Origin: an uncultured Collinsella sp.
GTDB lineage: Bacteria > Actinomycetota > Coriobacteriia > Coriobacteriales > Coriobacteriaceae
Length of the DNA stretch: 23,621 nt
Assembly (NCBI GenBank): GCA_959596505.1
Contig: CAUFWM010000025.1
Location: 1-23,621 of the forward strand
Direction: 5' to 3'
The notes under the pieces are model-generated. The model was not told the DNA's origin. It searched no databases and worked only from the letters and a program-made list of their open reading frames with translations. Of the stretch, positions 5,917 through 13,773 are shown one piece after another (positions within the stretch are counted from its first letter, which is position 1; each line of letters opens with the position of its first letter). A program made the position numbers and the translations under genes.

Positions 5917-6110
5917 GCATTTCCGCAGGTAAGGAAAGTATCTGGTCAAAATAACATCTAACTTTTCTTTTGGTCGACCGTTTGCTGCCAAATTCCTACT
6001 GATCGTCTCTATTACGCAATCTACCTGCGAATATGCGAGTCAATAGACGCCGTGTTACCATGAGAAAAAATTGTTATGAACATTTCCGATTTCACCCAAA
6101 GGAGTTGCCC

Positions 6111-6767
6111 GTGAACGAGACCGTACGCCGCTTTTTGCCGATGGTCGATTTCCTGGAGCAGATACTCGGCAAAAACAGCGAAATCGTCCTGCACGATTTC
6201 TCGGATCCTGACCACGCCATCGTCGATATTCGCAACGGTATCGTGAGCGGCCGCAAGATTGGCGGGCCCGCTACCGATCTTGCGCTCAAGATTATGCACG
6301 ACCCCAAGTATCGCGACCTGCCGTTTATTACGGGCTACGAATGCCACGGCGCCGGCGACAAGACGCTGGAATCCGCAACGTACTTTATCCGCGAGGATGG
6401 CGAGATCGTCGGCATGCTCTGCGTCAACACCGATCTTTCGGCCGTACGCAGCATCAACGCCATGGCCCAGCAGCTTATGGCCTGCTTCGACGCCGCGCCG
6501 GTCCGCACGGAGCCCTCCCCCATCGAGGTCGAAAGCCTTTCGGAGTCTACACAGGAGCTCATCGACCGCAGTATTTCCGAGTTGCTCGAAAGCCGCGGGC
6601 AGGATGTCGCCTCGCTCGGCCAGGCCGACCGCGTGGACGTCATTCGCCACCTTAACGGCAATGGCGTGTTTATGCTCAAGGGCGCCGTTGCCTGCGCTGC
6701 CACCGCGCTGGGCATCTCGGAGCCCAGCGTCTACCGCTACCTTCAAAAGGTCCGCAAGGAGGGCTAA
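6111..6767 (+). CDS. YheO/DauR-type PAS-HTH transcriptional regulator, 218 aa
   Basis: The N-terminal part (about residues 1-115: FLPMVDFLEQILGKNSEIVL, then FITGYECHGAGDKTL and GMLCVNTDLS) is the YheO-like PAS domain. The C-terminal part (about 155-215) is the HTH_22 domain ending ALGISEPSVYRYLQKV. DauR of Pseudomonas, a repressor of D-arginine use, has this architecture. The protein should sense a small molecule and bind DNA. Start GTG 6111 is set by AAAGGAG at 6098-6104; an ORF reading from further upstream lacks a ribosome site. It is divergent from the NCS2 permease, so control of purine uptake is the simplest reading. The ligand is unknown. Confidence 0.88.
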   Translation: MNETVRRFLPMVDFLEQILGKNSEIVLHDFSDPDHAIVDIRNGIVSGRKIGGPATDLALKIMHDPKYRDLPFITGYECHGAGDKTLESATYFIREDGEIVGMLCVNTDLSAVRSINAMAQQLMACFDAAPVRTEPSPIEVESLSESTQELIDRSISELLESRGQDVASLGQADRVDVIRHLNGNGVFMLKGAVACAATALGISEPSVYRYLQKVRKEG

Positions 6768-6772
6768 CCCAC

Positions 6773-6803
6773 TGATTCCTTGGGGACGGAGGAAAACGGA
6801 TCA
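6773..6803. repeat. GGGGAC-core hairpin element 1
   Basis: TGATTCC (6773-6779) and GGATCA (6798-6803) pair with one bulged base around a core containing TTGGGGACGGAGG, and TTTTT follows at 6804-6807. It lies 5 nt after the regulator stop and could act as its terminator. It belongs to a family of similar cores found at 10080, 12251-12404 and 21915. Confidence 0.5.
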
Positions 6804-6913
6804 TTTTTGCCCGAGAGGCTACTGAAGACTTTGTCCTGCTTAGGCTGCGGGCATCGCCCATCGCGGCCACGCCACTATACTTTTGAGTATCTGAGCATTT
6901 TGAAAGGCAGGAT

Positions 6914-9409
6914 ATGACCGCAACCGCCAGTCGAACCACCAACCGCAGACCCGAGCTCTTGGCCCCCGCCGGAGGCCCGGAGCCCTTTGCCGCCGCACTC
7001 GCTGCCGGCGCCGATGCCATCTACTGCGGCATGGGCAGCTTCAACGCCCGCCGCAAGGCAACGAACTTTACCGACGAGGCCTTTGAGCAGGCCTGCCGCG
7101 CTGCACACCTCGCCGGCTCGCGCGTCTACGTCACGGTCAACATCGTCATCAAGCAGTCCGAGATGAGCGATGCGCTGCAGCTCATCCATCGCTGCTCCAC
7201 GCTGGGCGCCGATGCCTTTATCATCCAGGACTGGGGCCTATTCTTTGAGGTCAAGCGCACCATGCCTGGCATCGAGACCCACATCTCGACCCAGGCGAAC
7301 ATCCATGATGACCGCGGGACTATTTGGTGCCGCGAGCAGGGCGCCGACCGCGTGACCTTGTCGCGCGAGCTCTCCATCGACGAGATCGCCGCCATTCACA
7401 ATGCCGCGCCCGATGTTGACCTCGAGGTCTTTAGCCACGGCGCCATCTGCTTTTGCTACTCGGGTCTGTGCCTGCTGTCGAGCTTTGCCATGGCGGGCCG
7501 CTCGGCCAACCGCGGCATGTGCGCCCAGCCCTGTCGCCTGCCTTACGAGCTGATCGACGAGAACGGCCGCTCGCTCTCCCCTGCCGGTCGTGAGCGTGCG
7601 CTGTGCCCGCGTGACACCAACACCTCACAGCTTGTTCGCCGTCTGTATGACGCCGGCGCCGCATCACTCAAGCTCGAGGGCCGCATGAAGGCGCCCGATT
7701 ACGTGTACTCCATCGTTGATGTGTATCGTCATCAGATTGATGACATGCTGGCCGATGTTTCGACCTCTAAGGACGAGGAAGCTGCCCGCCAGCGCCAGCT
7801 CAAGCGCTGCTTTAATCGCGACTTTACGCACGCCTACCAAGACGGCACCTCGGGTGACGAGATGATGAGCTACGAGCGCTCCAACAACCGCGGCCAGATC
7901 GTGGGCACGGTGCTGGGCAGCCGTCTGGCCAACCGCGACGTGCGCGGGCTCAAGCCCGACGACCGCCGTCGTCGCGCTGCCATCGCCCGCATTGAGCTGT
8001 TTGAGCCCGTGGGCAAGGGCGACCTGCTGGAACTTCGTCACGATAACGAGTTTGACCAGTTCCTGACCACCATTGCCGCCGAGGATGCCGCCGCCGGCGA
8101 TGTCATCGAGTGCCGTGTGCCCCGCAGCATGCCCGAGGGCTGCCGCGTGCGCGTGATTCGAAGCCAGCGCGCCATTGACGCCGCCGGTGCCGCGCTCAAG
8201 CGCGACGTGCTGCGCCGCCGCGCCGTAGACGTGTCCGTCGTGGCGCGTCTGGGCGAGCCGTTTACCGTTGCGCTCACCTGCTGCGACGAACCCGCGCTCA
8301 CCGCCGCCGCAACCGGCTTTACCGTCGAGGCCGCCAAGACTCGCGCCGTCGAGGCGGCCGATCTGGTGGAGCACGTCGGGCGCATGGGCTCCTCGCCCTT
8401 TGAGGCTGCGAGCTTTGATGTGGCGCTCGATGAGGGCTGTGGCATGGGCTTTTCCGCCGTACATAAGGTGCGCGCCGCCGCTTGCAAGGCGCTGGAAGAG
8501 GCCATTCTGGCGCCGTACGCGGAGCGCGCCCGCACCCTCGAGCTGCCGGCGATTGTCACCAGTGATTCCCGCCCCGCGCCCGAGCACTACCGCGATGAGC
8601 CGCAGATCTGCGCCACCGTCACCTCGCTCGAGGCCGCCGAGGCCGCTCGCGCCGAGGGTGCAACGCGCATCTACATGACCACCGACGCGCTCGATGCGGC
8701 CGAACTCTCCCCCGCCGATGCGTTTGAGCAGGGCATCGTACCCGTGCTCGATGAGGTCTGCCGCGCCGTTGACCACGTCCGCGTCGACCCGTGGATTCTT
8801 GCTGGAGCGACTGTCGCCGTCGGCAATATCTCTGAGCTTGCCCTGGCCGCCCAGGTTGGCGCCACGGCCGAAATTCGCTCTTGCCTGCCCGTGCACAACA
8901 CGCCTTGCATGGAGGCACTTGCCGAGCGCGGAGCCGGCGCTTTTTGGCTCTCGCCCGAGATCACGCTCGATGAGATTATCTCGCTTGGCACCTCCGCGCC
9001 CGCAGCGCTGGGCATCACCGTGTTCGGCCGCCCGCGCGTTATGACGAGTGAGCACTGCATCCTGCAGGTGGCCAACGGTTGTATCCACGATTGCGCCAAC
9101 TGCCGCCTGCGCGCCCGCAAGCTGTCGCTCAAGAATATCGATGGCAAGGTCATGCCGGTGCGTACCGACATCCACGGCCGCTCGCGCCTGTACGATGCCT
9201 ACCCCATCGACCTCACGCCGCAGGTTCCGCAGCTGCTCGATGCCGGCGTGCGCCGTCTTATGGTTGACGGAACCTTGCTCGAGGCCGATGAGATTGGCCG
9301 TGCCGTCGCTCGCGTCCGTCGCGCCATTGAGGCAGCGCAGGCAGGTCGCAAGCCCGCCGCCCGCCTGCGCGGCGCCACCTCGGGCTGCATGTTTGTGGGA
9401 ATTAGCTAA
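6914..9409 (+). CDS. U32 family peptidase / RlhA-like protein, 831 aa
   Basis: N-terminal U32 TIM-barrel-like domain beginning PELLAPAGGPEPFAAALAAG. The family signature EVFSHGAICFCYSGLCLLS (about residues 171-189) and the following RGMCAQPCRLPY supply the cysteines that bind an Fe-S cluster in U32 proteins. A DUF3656-like middle follows (about 375-500). The C-terminal part, which makes the protein longer than E. coli RlhA (about 650 aa), contains CILQVANGCIHDCANCRLR near 715-733, a possible second metal or cluster site. RlhA hydroxylates C2501 of 23S rRNA; other U32 members are called collagenases, but several act in RNA modification. ATG 6914 follows AAAGG at 6903-6907. An RluA-type rRNA modification gene follows after 15 nt, which favours an RNA-modification role. 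Confidence 0.85.
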   Translation: MTATASRTTNRRPELLAPAGGPEPFAAALAAGADAIYCGMGSFNARRKATNFTDEAFEQACRAAHLAGSRVYVTVNIVIKQSEMSDALQLIHRCSTLGADAFIIQDWGLFFEVKRTMPGIETHISTQANIHDDRGTIWCREQGADRVTLSRELSIDEIAAIHNAAPDVDLEVFSHGAICFCYSGLCLLSSFAMAGRSANRGMCAQPCRLPYELIDENGRSLSPAGRERALCPRDTNTSQLVRRLYDAGAASLKLEGRMKAPDYVYSIVDVYRHQIDDMLADVSTSKDEEAARQRQLKRCFNRDFTHAYQDGTSGDEMMSYERSNNRGQIVGTVLGSRLANRDVRGLKPDDRRRRAAIARIELFEPVGKGDLLELRHDNEFDQFLTTIAAEDAAAGDVIECRVPRSMPEGCRVRVIRSQRAIDAAGAALKRDVLRRRAVDVSVVARLGEPFTVALTCCDEPALTAAATGFTVEAAKTRAVEAADLVEHVGRMGSSPFEAASFDVALDEGCGMGFSAVHKVRAAACKALEEAILAPYAERARTLELPAIVTSDSRPAPEHYRDEPQICATVTSLEAAEAARAEGATRIYMTTDALDAAELSPADAFEQGIVPVLDEVCRAVDHVRVDPWILAGATVAVGNISELALAAQVGATAEIRSCLPVHNTPCMEALAERGAGAFWLSPEITLDEIISLGTSAPAALGITVFGRPRVMTSEHCILQVANGCIHDCANCRLRARKLSLKNIDGKVMPVRTDIHGRSRLYDAYPIDLTPQVPQLLDAGVRRLMVDGTLLEADEIGRAVARVRRAIEAAQAGRKPAARLRGATSGCMFVGIS

Positions 9410-9424
9410 CCGAAAGGCTTACAC

Positions 9425-10084
9425 GTGAACGAAGAACCTCAAGTCCTCTACTGCGACGCCTGGCTCATGGCCATCGATAAGCCCGCCGGCATGATCGTCC
9501 ACGGCGACGGCACCGGTGAGCGCACACTTACCGACTACGCTAGCGATCTGCTGCTGGCGATGGGCGACGGCTTTGCCGCGACTGACATGCAGCCGCTCAA
9601 CCGCCTGGACCGCAACACCACCGGCGTGGTGCTGTTCTCGCTCGACAAGCAGACGCAGCCCGCTTTTGACCAGATGGTGAACGGGCACGCCTTCGAAAAG
9701 CACTATCTGGCGCTGGCCGAGGGCAAGATTGACTGGAACGAGAAGCTCATCGACAAGCCCATCGCCCGCGACCGCCACGATAGCCGCAAGATGCGCGTTG
9801 GTGCCAGCGGCAAGCCGTCGCAGACGCGCGTCAAGGTGCTCAAGCGCCTTAAGAGCCGCCGAGGCCTGCCCACGCGTTCGTATATCGATGTCGAGCTGCT
9901 CACCGGCCGCAAGCATCAGATTCGCGTGCATCTGGCCAGCGAGCATCACCCCCTGGTTGGCGACGACCTGTACGGCACGCCGCGCCCCTGTGGATTGATG
10001 CTCCACGCCCACAGCGTGTCCTTTACGCATCCCGTAACCGGCGAGCACATCCGCATCGAAGCCCCCTGCCCCTGGGAGCCCTAA
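9425..10084 (+). CDS. RluA-family RNA pseudouridine synthase, 219 aa
   Basis: This enzyme isomerises uridine to pseudouridine in rRNA or tRNA. The catalytic motif NRLDRNTTG contains Asp62. Other family blocks are MAIDKPAGMIVH, TGRKHQIRVHL and HPLVGDDLYG followed by LHAHSVSFTHP. There is no S4 RNA-binding domain, as in RluA-like and TruC-like members. Start GTG 9425 has AAAGG 7 nt upstream and lies 15 nt after the U32 stop, so the two are co-transcribed. The target uridine cannot be told from sequence. The stop codon lies inside the hairpin at 10080-10124. Confidence 0.88.
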   Translation: MNEEPQVLYCDAWLMAIDKPAGMIVHGDGTGERTLTDYASDLLLAMGDGFAATDMQPLNRLDRNTTGVVLFSLDKQTQPAFDQMVNGHAFEKHYLALAEGKIDWNEKLIDKPIARDRHDSRKMRVGASGKPSQTRVKVLKRLKSRRGLPTRSYIDVELLTGRKHQIRVHLASEHHPLVGDDLYGTPRPCGLMLHAHSVSFTHPVTGEHIRIEAPCPWEP

Positions 10085-10124
10085 ACCACCACAATGGGGA
10101 CAGGCACCTTTGTGGTGGTTTAGG
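10080..10124. repeat. GGGGAC-core hairpin element 2, over a stop codon
   Basis: Perfect 15-bp arms (10080-10094 and 10110-10124, containing AAACCACCACAA) around the 15-nt loop TGGGGACAGGCACCT. The TAA of the pseudouridine synthase gene (10082-10084) is inside the left arm. It lies between convergent genes and may terminate both. Confidence 0.8.
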
Positions 10125-10144
10125 CCTTAGCCCGTACCCTACTG

Positions 10145-10891
10145 TTAGACCGTGATGACGTTGTCCATTGCCCGGTACTTGGCGGGGACCTCGCCTGCGG
10201 TAATAATCGTTGCGTCGCGGAAGTCCGCGAACTTGACGGGCGCCACCATGCCAAATTTACTGGCGTCCGAGATTACGAAGCGCTTGGCCGTATGGCGCAT
10301 CGAGATACGCTTTACTTGCGCTTCCTCGATATCGGGCGCCGTGAAGCCCTGCTCGGCGGCAATGCCGTTAGAACCCCAAAAGCCACAATTGAAGTTGTAG
10401 CGGTCTAAGGTTGCCAAGGCATCGGGGCCAATGAGCGCCTCGGTCTCGGGTTTGAGCTCGCCGCCCAGCACCACGGTACGCATGTCGCGCAAAGCAAGGT
10501 GCTGAGCATGGAGCACAGAATCAGTCACATAGGTGACACCTTCAAGGTGTGGAAGATGCTCGATGAGCTTGAGCGTCGTCGAGCCCGAGTCGATGTATAC
10601 AAAGCTCTCGGGCTCCACAAGCGCCGCCGCACGGGCGCAGATACGCTCCTTGTCGTCGTTATGGAGGTCGCTGCGCTCATTGAGCGTTAGGTCGCGCGTC
10701 ACATGCGCGCGCTCAAGACTCGTCGCTCCACCGTGGACCTTGGCGATGCGGTGCGCTCGATCGAGCGTCTGCAGGTCGCGCCGAATGGTAGACGCCGTCA
10801 CGCCCAGGGTATCAGCAAGCTCTGGCACAGTAACCGAGCCAGCCTGCTGCACCATCGACACAATCGCGTTGAGCCTATCTTCCGCTAGCAT
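10145..10891 (-). CDS. DeoR-family transcriptional regulator, 248 aa
   Basis: N-terminal winged helix (VPELADTLGVTASTIRRDL, residues 22-40) with the DeoR signature through HGGATSLE. The C-terminal DeoRC sensor domain carries IDSGSTTLKLIEHL (about 99-112) and the downstream ALIGPDAL, GFWGSNGI and SDASKFG blocks, typical of regulators that sense phosphorylated sugars. It probably represses sugar-use genes. ATG 10891 follows GGAGGAG and lies 3 nt after the oxidoreductase stop, so the two form an operon and are likely autoregulated. The palindrome-rich region at 12024-12160 is a candidate operator. Confidence 0.9.
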   Translation of the reverse strand: MLAEDRLNAIVSMVQQAGSVTVPELADTLGVTASTIRRDLQTLDRAHRIAKVHGGATSLERAHVTRDLTLNERSDLHNDDKERICARAAALVEPESFVYIDSGSTTLKLIEHLPHLEGVTYVTDSVLHAQHLALRDMRTVVLGGELKPETEALIGPDALATLDRYNFNCGFWGSNGIAAEQGFTAPDIEEAQVKRISMRHTAKRFVISDASKFGMVAPVKFADFRDATIITAGEVPAKYRAMDNVITV

Positions 10892-10894
10892 CGC

Positions 10895-11974
10895 TTACTC
10901 CTCCTCGGGGTACACGACTCCCCAGTCGGCACGGAGCATGGTCATAAGCTCCATAACATCAGAAGCATAATCCAGCAGCTCGCGCTTGGAGTCGTCGCCG
11001 GCAACGGCCTTCTCAAGATCGGCCATCTCATAGCACAGGGCGTAAGCCTCGGTGCCGGCGTGGACCTCCTCGCGGTAGCCGTCCGCAGTCCACACGATGG
11101 TCGCGTGATCGGCACGCGGATACTCGTTGACCTCGATATAGCACTTATCAAAGCTGATGACCGAGCGCTTGGGCTGCTTGGAGTGGAGCGTAAGGCTCAC
11201 AACACCCAGCTGCTGCTCGGCATTACGGCAGACGATGCCGCCCGCAACGTCGACACCGGTCTCGCAGGTGTTGCCCAGCGAAACGACCTCAGCGGGCTGG
11301 CTTGCCATAAAGAGGCGCATAACGGACAGGGCATAGACGCCAATGTCGAGCATGGCACCGCCAGCAAGGTTGCGATTGTAGAAACGGTTGGTCAGGTCGC
11401 CGTACTCCTTGTAGCTGCCAAAGTTGAGTTGGGCGAGGTTCATGCGGCCAAACTCACCGGCATCCATGCGACGGCGCAGCTCGTGATACAAAGGCATGTG
11501 GAGCACCGTTGTAGCGTCCATAAGGACCACGTTATGCTCGTCGGCAATGGCACGCGCCTCATCGAGCTCAGCAGAATTGAGGGTAATGGCCTTTTCGCAG
11601 AGCACGTGCTTACCGGCGGCCAAAGCGGCGCGCAGGAAGGTGATATGCGTGTTATGCGGCGTGGTGATATAGATCGCGTCGATGTTCGGATCGGCATAGA
11701 GGTCCTCGACCGTGTCATAGACCTTCTCGATGCCATACTGCTCGGCAAAAGCTTGAGCCTTTGACAGCGTGCGGTTGGCGACGCCCGCAAGCTTGCGGCC
11801 GGCAAGAGCGAGAGACTGGGCCATCTGGTTGGCGATAACGCCGCACCCGATCACAGCCCAACGAAGCTCGGGAGCCGTAAAAATATCATCGGGGAACGGC
11901 TTGTCCTGGACCGAAGCAAACGCTGCCTTTGCGGCTGCCGCGGAGTCGAGTGGAGCCTGCTTGGAATCTGCCAT
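10895..11974 (-). CDS. Gfo/Idh/MocA-family NAD(P)-dependent oxidoreductase, 359 aa
   Basis: Cytoplasmic dehydrogenase of the glucose-fructose oxidoreductase/inositol dehydrogenase family. The Rossmann motif AVIGCGVIANQMAQSL is at about residues 40-55. The family lysine lies in HVLCEKAITLN, where EKA replaces the more usual EKP. The second domain has GGAMLDIGVYALS. Many members oxidise sugars, inositols or dihydrodiols; the substrate is not evident. Start ATG 11974 is fixed by AGGAGG 5 nt upstream; a further in-frame start at 12031 is not needed. It is the first gene of an operon with the DeoR regulator. Confidence 0.9.
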   Translation of the reverse strand: MADSKQAPLDSAAAAKAAFASVQDKPFPDDIFTAPELRWAVIGCGVIANQMAQSLALAGRKLAGVANRTLSKAQAFAEQYGIEKVYDTVEDLYADPNIDAIYITTPHNTHITFLRAALAAGKHVLCEKAITLNSAELDEARAIADEHNVVLMDATTVLHMPLYHELRRRMDAGEFGRMNLAQLNFGSYKEYGDLTNRFYNRNLAGGAMLDIGVYALSVMRLFMASQPAEVVSLGNTCETGVDVAGGIVCRNAEQQLGVVSLTLHSKQPKRSVISFDKCYIEVNEYPRADHATIVWTADGYREEVHAGTEAYALCYEMADLEKAVAGDDSKRELLDYASDVMELMTMLRADWGVVYPEEE

Positions 11975-12023
11975 ATGTGCCTCCTGAATCATGGATCGTC
12001 TTGCATTTCTGCCGTTTCTATAT

Positions 12024-12160
12024 TCGCACAACTATGCGCGCATATGCACGTATATGCGTATTTATATGCAAGCAGTTATCATATAGCCATAGTTTGCACA
12101 TGTTTGCGCGGTTACACGCATTATCACGCAATTGCATGCGCGTAAATGCGCATGTAACGA
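12024..12160. promoter_or_regulatory. palindrome-rich region upstream of the oxidoreductase operon
   Basis: This segment is crowded with short palindromes of alternating purine-pyrimidine type: ATGCGCGCAT (12034-12043), GCATATGC (12040-12047), GCATGC (12134-12139) and ATGCGCAT (12146-12153), plus repeated TGCGCA, TGCACA and ACGCAT words. It is more AT-rich than its neighbours. It precedes the oxidoreductase-DeoR operon, so repeated operators for the DeoR protein are plausible. A TATGAT -10-like hexamer reading towards the operon lies at 12079-12084, but its -35 is poor. Confidence 0.4.
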
Positions 12161-12250
12161 TCCTCGTGAAACATAAAGCGACGGAACACCGTAGCCCTAA
12201 AAGACAGAGCCAGCTGTATTACTCCACCCCTCTGGGGGCACCAGACATCA

Positions 12251-12328
12251 AAGGACCGTCCCAAACTGCCGGCACATAGGGAACGTCCCCAGCTGCCGAC
12301 AGAAAAGGAACGTCCCCAGGTGCCGGCA
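12251..12328. repeat. tandem GGGGACGTTCC-type repeat units
   Basis: Three units (12251-12276, 12279-12303, 12305-12328) each carry a GGGACG core (plus strand CGTCCC) next to TGCCGGCA or TGTCGGCA arms. Neighbouring units share arms, so alternative hairpins can form. No gene is visible in 11975-12474 apart from these repeats, the palindrome region and the rplX terminator. Confidence 0.65.
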
Positions 12329-12335
12329 TTTCAAC

Positions 12336-12404
12336 GGCACTCATTTAAGTCTGTCCCCAATGAATGCCAAGCGACGGGCACTCATTTAAGTCTGTCCCCA
12401 ATGA
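12336..12404. repeat. two perfect 28-bp direct repeats with GGGGACAG core
   Basis: 12336-12363 and 12377-12404 are identical (GGCACTCATTTAAGTCTGTC then CCCAATGA), 41 bp apart. Within each, CTCATT-type and AATGA arms pair around a core that reads GGGGACAGACTTA on the minus strand. The first has 10-bp arms with one mismatch. This is the same core family as at 10080-10124. Confidence 0.8.
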
Positions 12405-12414
12405 GTAGGAATAG

Positions 12415-12448
12415 AAAAAGGCCCGGGTGCCGTGGCATCCGGGCCTTT
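12415..12448 (-). terminator. rho-independent terminator after rplX
   Basis: On the minus strand AAAGGCCCGGATGCC and GGCACCCGGGCC pair with one mismatch, followed by TTTTT, 26 nt past the rplX stop. This ends the ribosomal operon at rplX. Confidence 0.88.
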
Positions 12449-12474
12449 GCTAGCAACTTAATGTTGCGGGCAGC

Positions 12475-12780
12475 TTAGAACTTGTGGCCGCACTTCTTGC
12501 AGACGCGCAGCTTGTTCTTGCCGTCCTTCTCGTGACCGACGCGGGTAACCTTACCGCACTCGGGGCAAACGAGATTGACGTTGGAGGCGTCGATGGGAGC
12601 CTCCTGCGAAACGATGCCGCCCTGCTGGTTGGCAGCGTTGGGCTTGACGGCCTTCTTGACGACCGAAACGCCCTCGACAACGACCTTGTTCTCGGCAGGG
12701 AGAGCACGCAGGACAACGCCCTGCTTGCCGCGATCCTTACCAGAGAGAACCTGGACCTTATCGCCCTTCTTGATATACAT
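12475..12780 (-). CDS. rplX: 50S ribosomal protein L24, 101 aa
   Basis: An early assembly protein that binds the 5' region of 23S rRNA near the exit of the nascent-chain tunnel. The KOW motif is seen at the N-terminus (KKGDKVQVLSGKDRGKQGVV). The C-terminus carries CPECGKVTRVG and CKKCGHKF, a four-cysteine pattern that may bind zinc. ATG 12780 follows GGGGAG. It is the last gene of the cluster: the usual next gene, rplE, is absent and a terminator follows. Confidence 0.97.
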   Translation of the reverse strand: MYIKKGDKVQVLSGKDRGKQGVVLRALPAENKVVVEGVSVVKKAVKPNAANQQGGIVSQEAPIDASNVNLVCPECGKVTRVGHEKDGKNKLRVCKKCGHKF

Positions 12781-12793
12781 ATATCTCCCCTAA

Positions 12794-13162
12794 CTACAGG
12801 GTCTCGGGAGCGAGCGAGACGATCTTCATGTACTTCTTGTCACGAAGCTCGCGAGCGACGGGCCCGAAGATACGGGTGCCGACGGGCGAACCATCGTTGT
12901 TGATGACAACGCAGGCGTTCTCATCAAAGCGAATGTAGGAGCCATCCTTGCGACGGATCTCCTTAACGGTGCGAACGACGACGCAACGGACAACGTCCTT
13001 CTTCTTGACGTTGGCGCCAGGGGTAGCCTCCTGGACAGCACCGATGAACACATCGCCGATGCCTGCATAACGACGCTTGGAACCGCCAAGCACCTTGATG
13101 CAGCGAATCTTGCGAGCGCCGGAGTTGTCGGCGACGTTCAGCATGGTTTGCATCTGAATCAT
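12794..13162 (-). CDS. rplN: 50S ribosomal protein L14, 122 aa
   Basis: Binds 23S rRNA at the subunit interface and forms bridges to the 30S subunit; it is also the docking site of the silencing factor RsfS. The start IQMQTMLNVADNSGARKIRC, the central GIGDVFIGAVQEATPG and the end GPVARELRDKKYMKIVSLAPE are diagnostic, and 122 residues is the standard length. ATG 13162 follows GGAGG at a 10-nt distance. It precedes rplX by 13 nt and follows rpsQ after a 118-nt gap that could hold an internal promoter (a GTATAAA lies near 13210). Confidence 0.98.
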   Translation of the reverse strand: MIQMQTMLNVADNSGARKIRCIKVLGGSKRRYAGIGDVFIGAVQEATPGANVKKKDVVRCVVVRTVKEIRRKDGSYIRFDENACVVINNDGSPVGTRIFGPVARELRDKKYMKIVSLAPETL

Positions 13163-13280
13163 GGTAGATGTTCCTCCGAACTAAGAACCGAAGAGAGGTG
13201 CGCAGCCTTTATACGGCCCGTGGTATGCAAGCCAGGCATACGCACATCTTCGGAAACGTACAAGTCGTAAGAGCGACTGC

Positions 13281-13541
13281 TTATTTAGCGCGCTCGACGA
13301 CCTCGATGAGGCGCCAACGCTTCATCTTGGACATAGGACGGGTCTCCATAACGCGGACGGTGTCGCCCACGCCAGCCGTGCACTCCTCGTCGTGAGCGTG
13401 CAGCTTCTTGGAGCTGGTCATCATCTTGCCGTACTTGGGGTGACGCTTGCGCTCGGTGATGGTGACAACAATGGTCTTGGCACCGGAGACGGAGGTAACG
13501 ACACCCGTACGGACCTTACGCGAGTTACGCGAATCAGTCAT
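13281..13541 (-). CDS. rpsQ: 30S ribosomal protein S17, 86 aa
   Basis: A primary 16S rRNA-binding protein of the 5' domain with an OB fold. Family blocks are RKVRTGVVTSVSGAKTIVVT, the basic loop RKRHPKYGKMMTSSKKLHAH, and GDTVRVMETRPMSKMKRWRL. Start ATG 13541 has AAGGAG 5 nt upstream, 16 nt after the rpmC stop. It is a standard-length gene in its conserved operon position. Confidence 0.98.
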   Translation of the reverse strand: MTDSRNSRKVRTGVVTSVSGAKTIVVTITERKRHPKYGKMMTSSKKLHAHDEECTAGVGDTVRVMETRPMSKMKRWRLIEVVERAK

Positions 13542-13557
13542 GTTCTCTCCTTAGGTC

Positions 13558-13773
13558 CTACTCGGCGACAGCGGACTTCTCCGCTGCGATCTCGCGGGCG
13601 CGCTGCTCCGTGAGGACGCGAGCGATGTCCTTCTTCACGGTGTTGACGCGAGCGGTGTTGTCCAGCTGGCTGGTGGCCATCTGGAAACGAAGGTTAAAGA
13701 GCTCGGCGCGCATTTCCTTCAGCTTCTCAACGAGCTGAGCGTCCGAGAGCTCACGAATCTCTGCGGGCTTCAT
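13558..13773 (-). CDS. rpmC: 50S ribosomal protein L29, 71 aa
   Basis: A small helical-hairpin protein at the tunnel exit, near the docking site for trigger factor and SRP. The sequence starts MKPAEIRELSDAQLVEKLKE and contains the family signature around ELFNLRFQMATSQLDN. Its ATG overlaps the rplP stop by one base (TAATG), so translation is coupled. A short Ala/Glu-rich tail extends past the usual end. Confidence 0.97.
   Translation of the reverse strand: MKPAEIRELSDAQLVEKLKEMRAELFNLRFQMATSQLDNTARVNTVKKDIARVLTEQRAREIAAEKSAVAE

Noticed and set aside
5759..6110. Purine riboswitch in the permease or regulator leader
   Set aside because: I see no three-way junction or conserved loop sequences of purine aptamers; promoters and a regulator explain the region well enough.
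7664..9175. Long minus-strand reading frame (503 codons) opposite the U32 gene
   Set aside because: It has biased, family-less composition and no ribosome site; the plus strand has clear U32 motifs.
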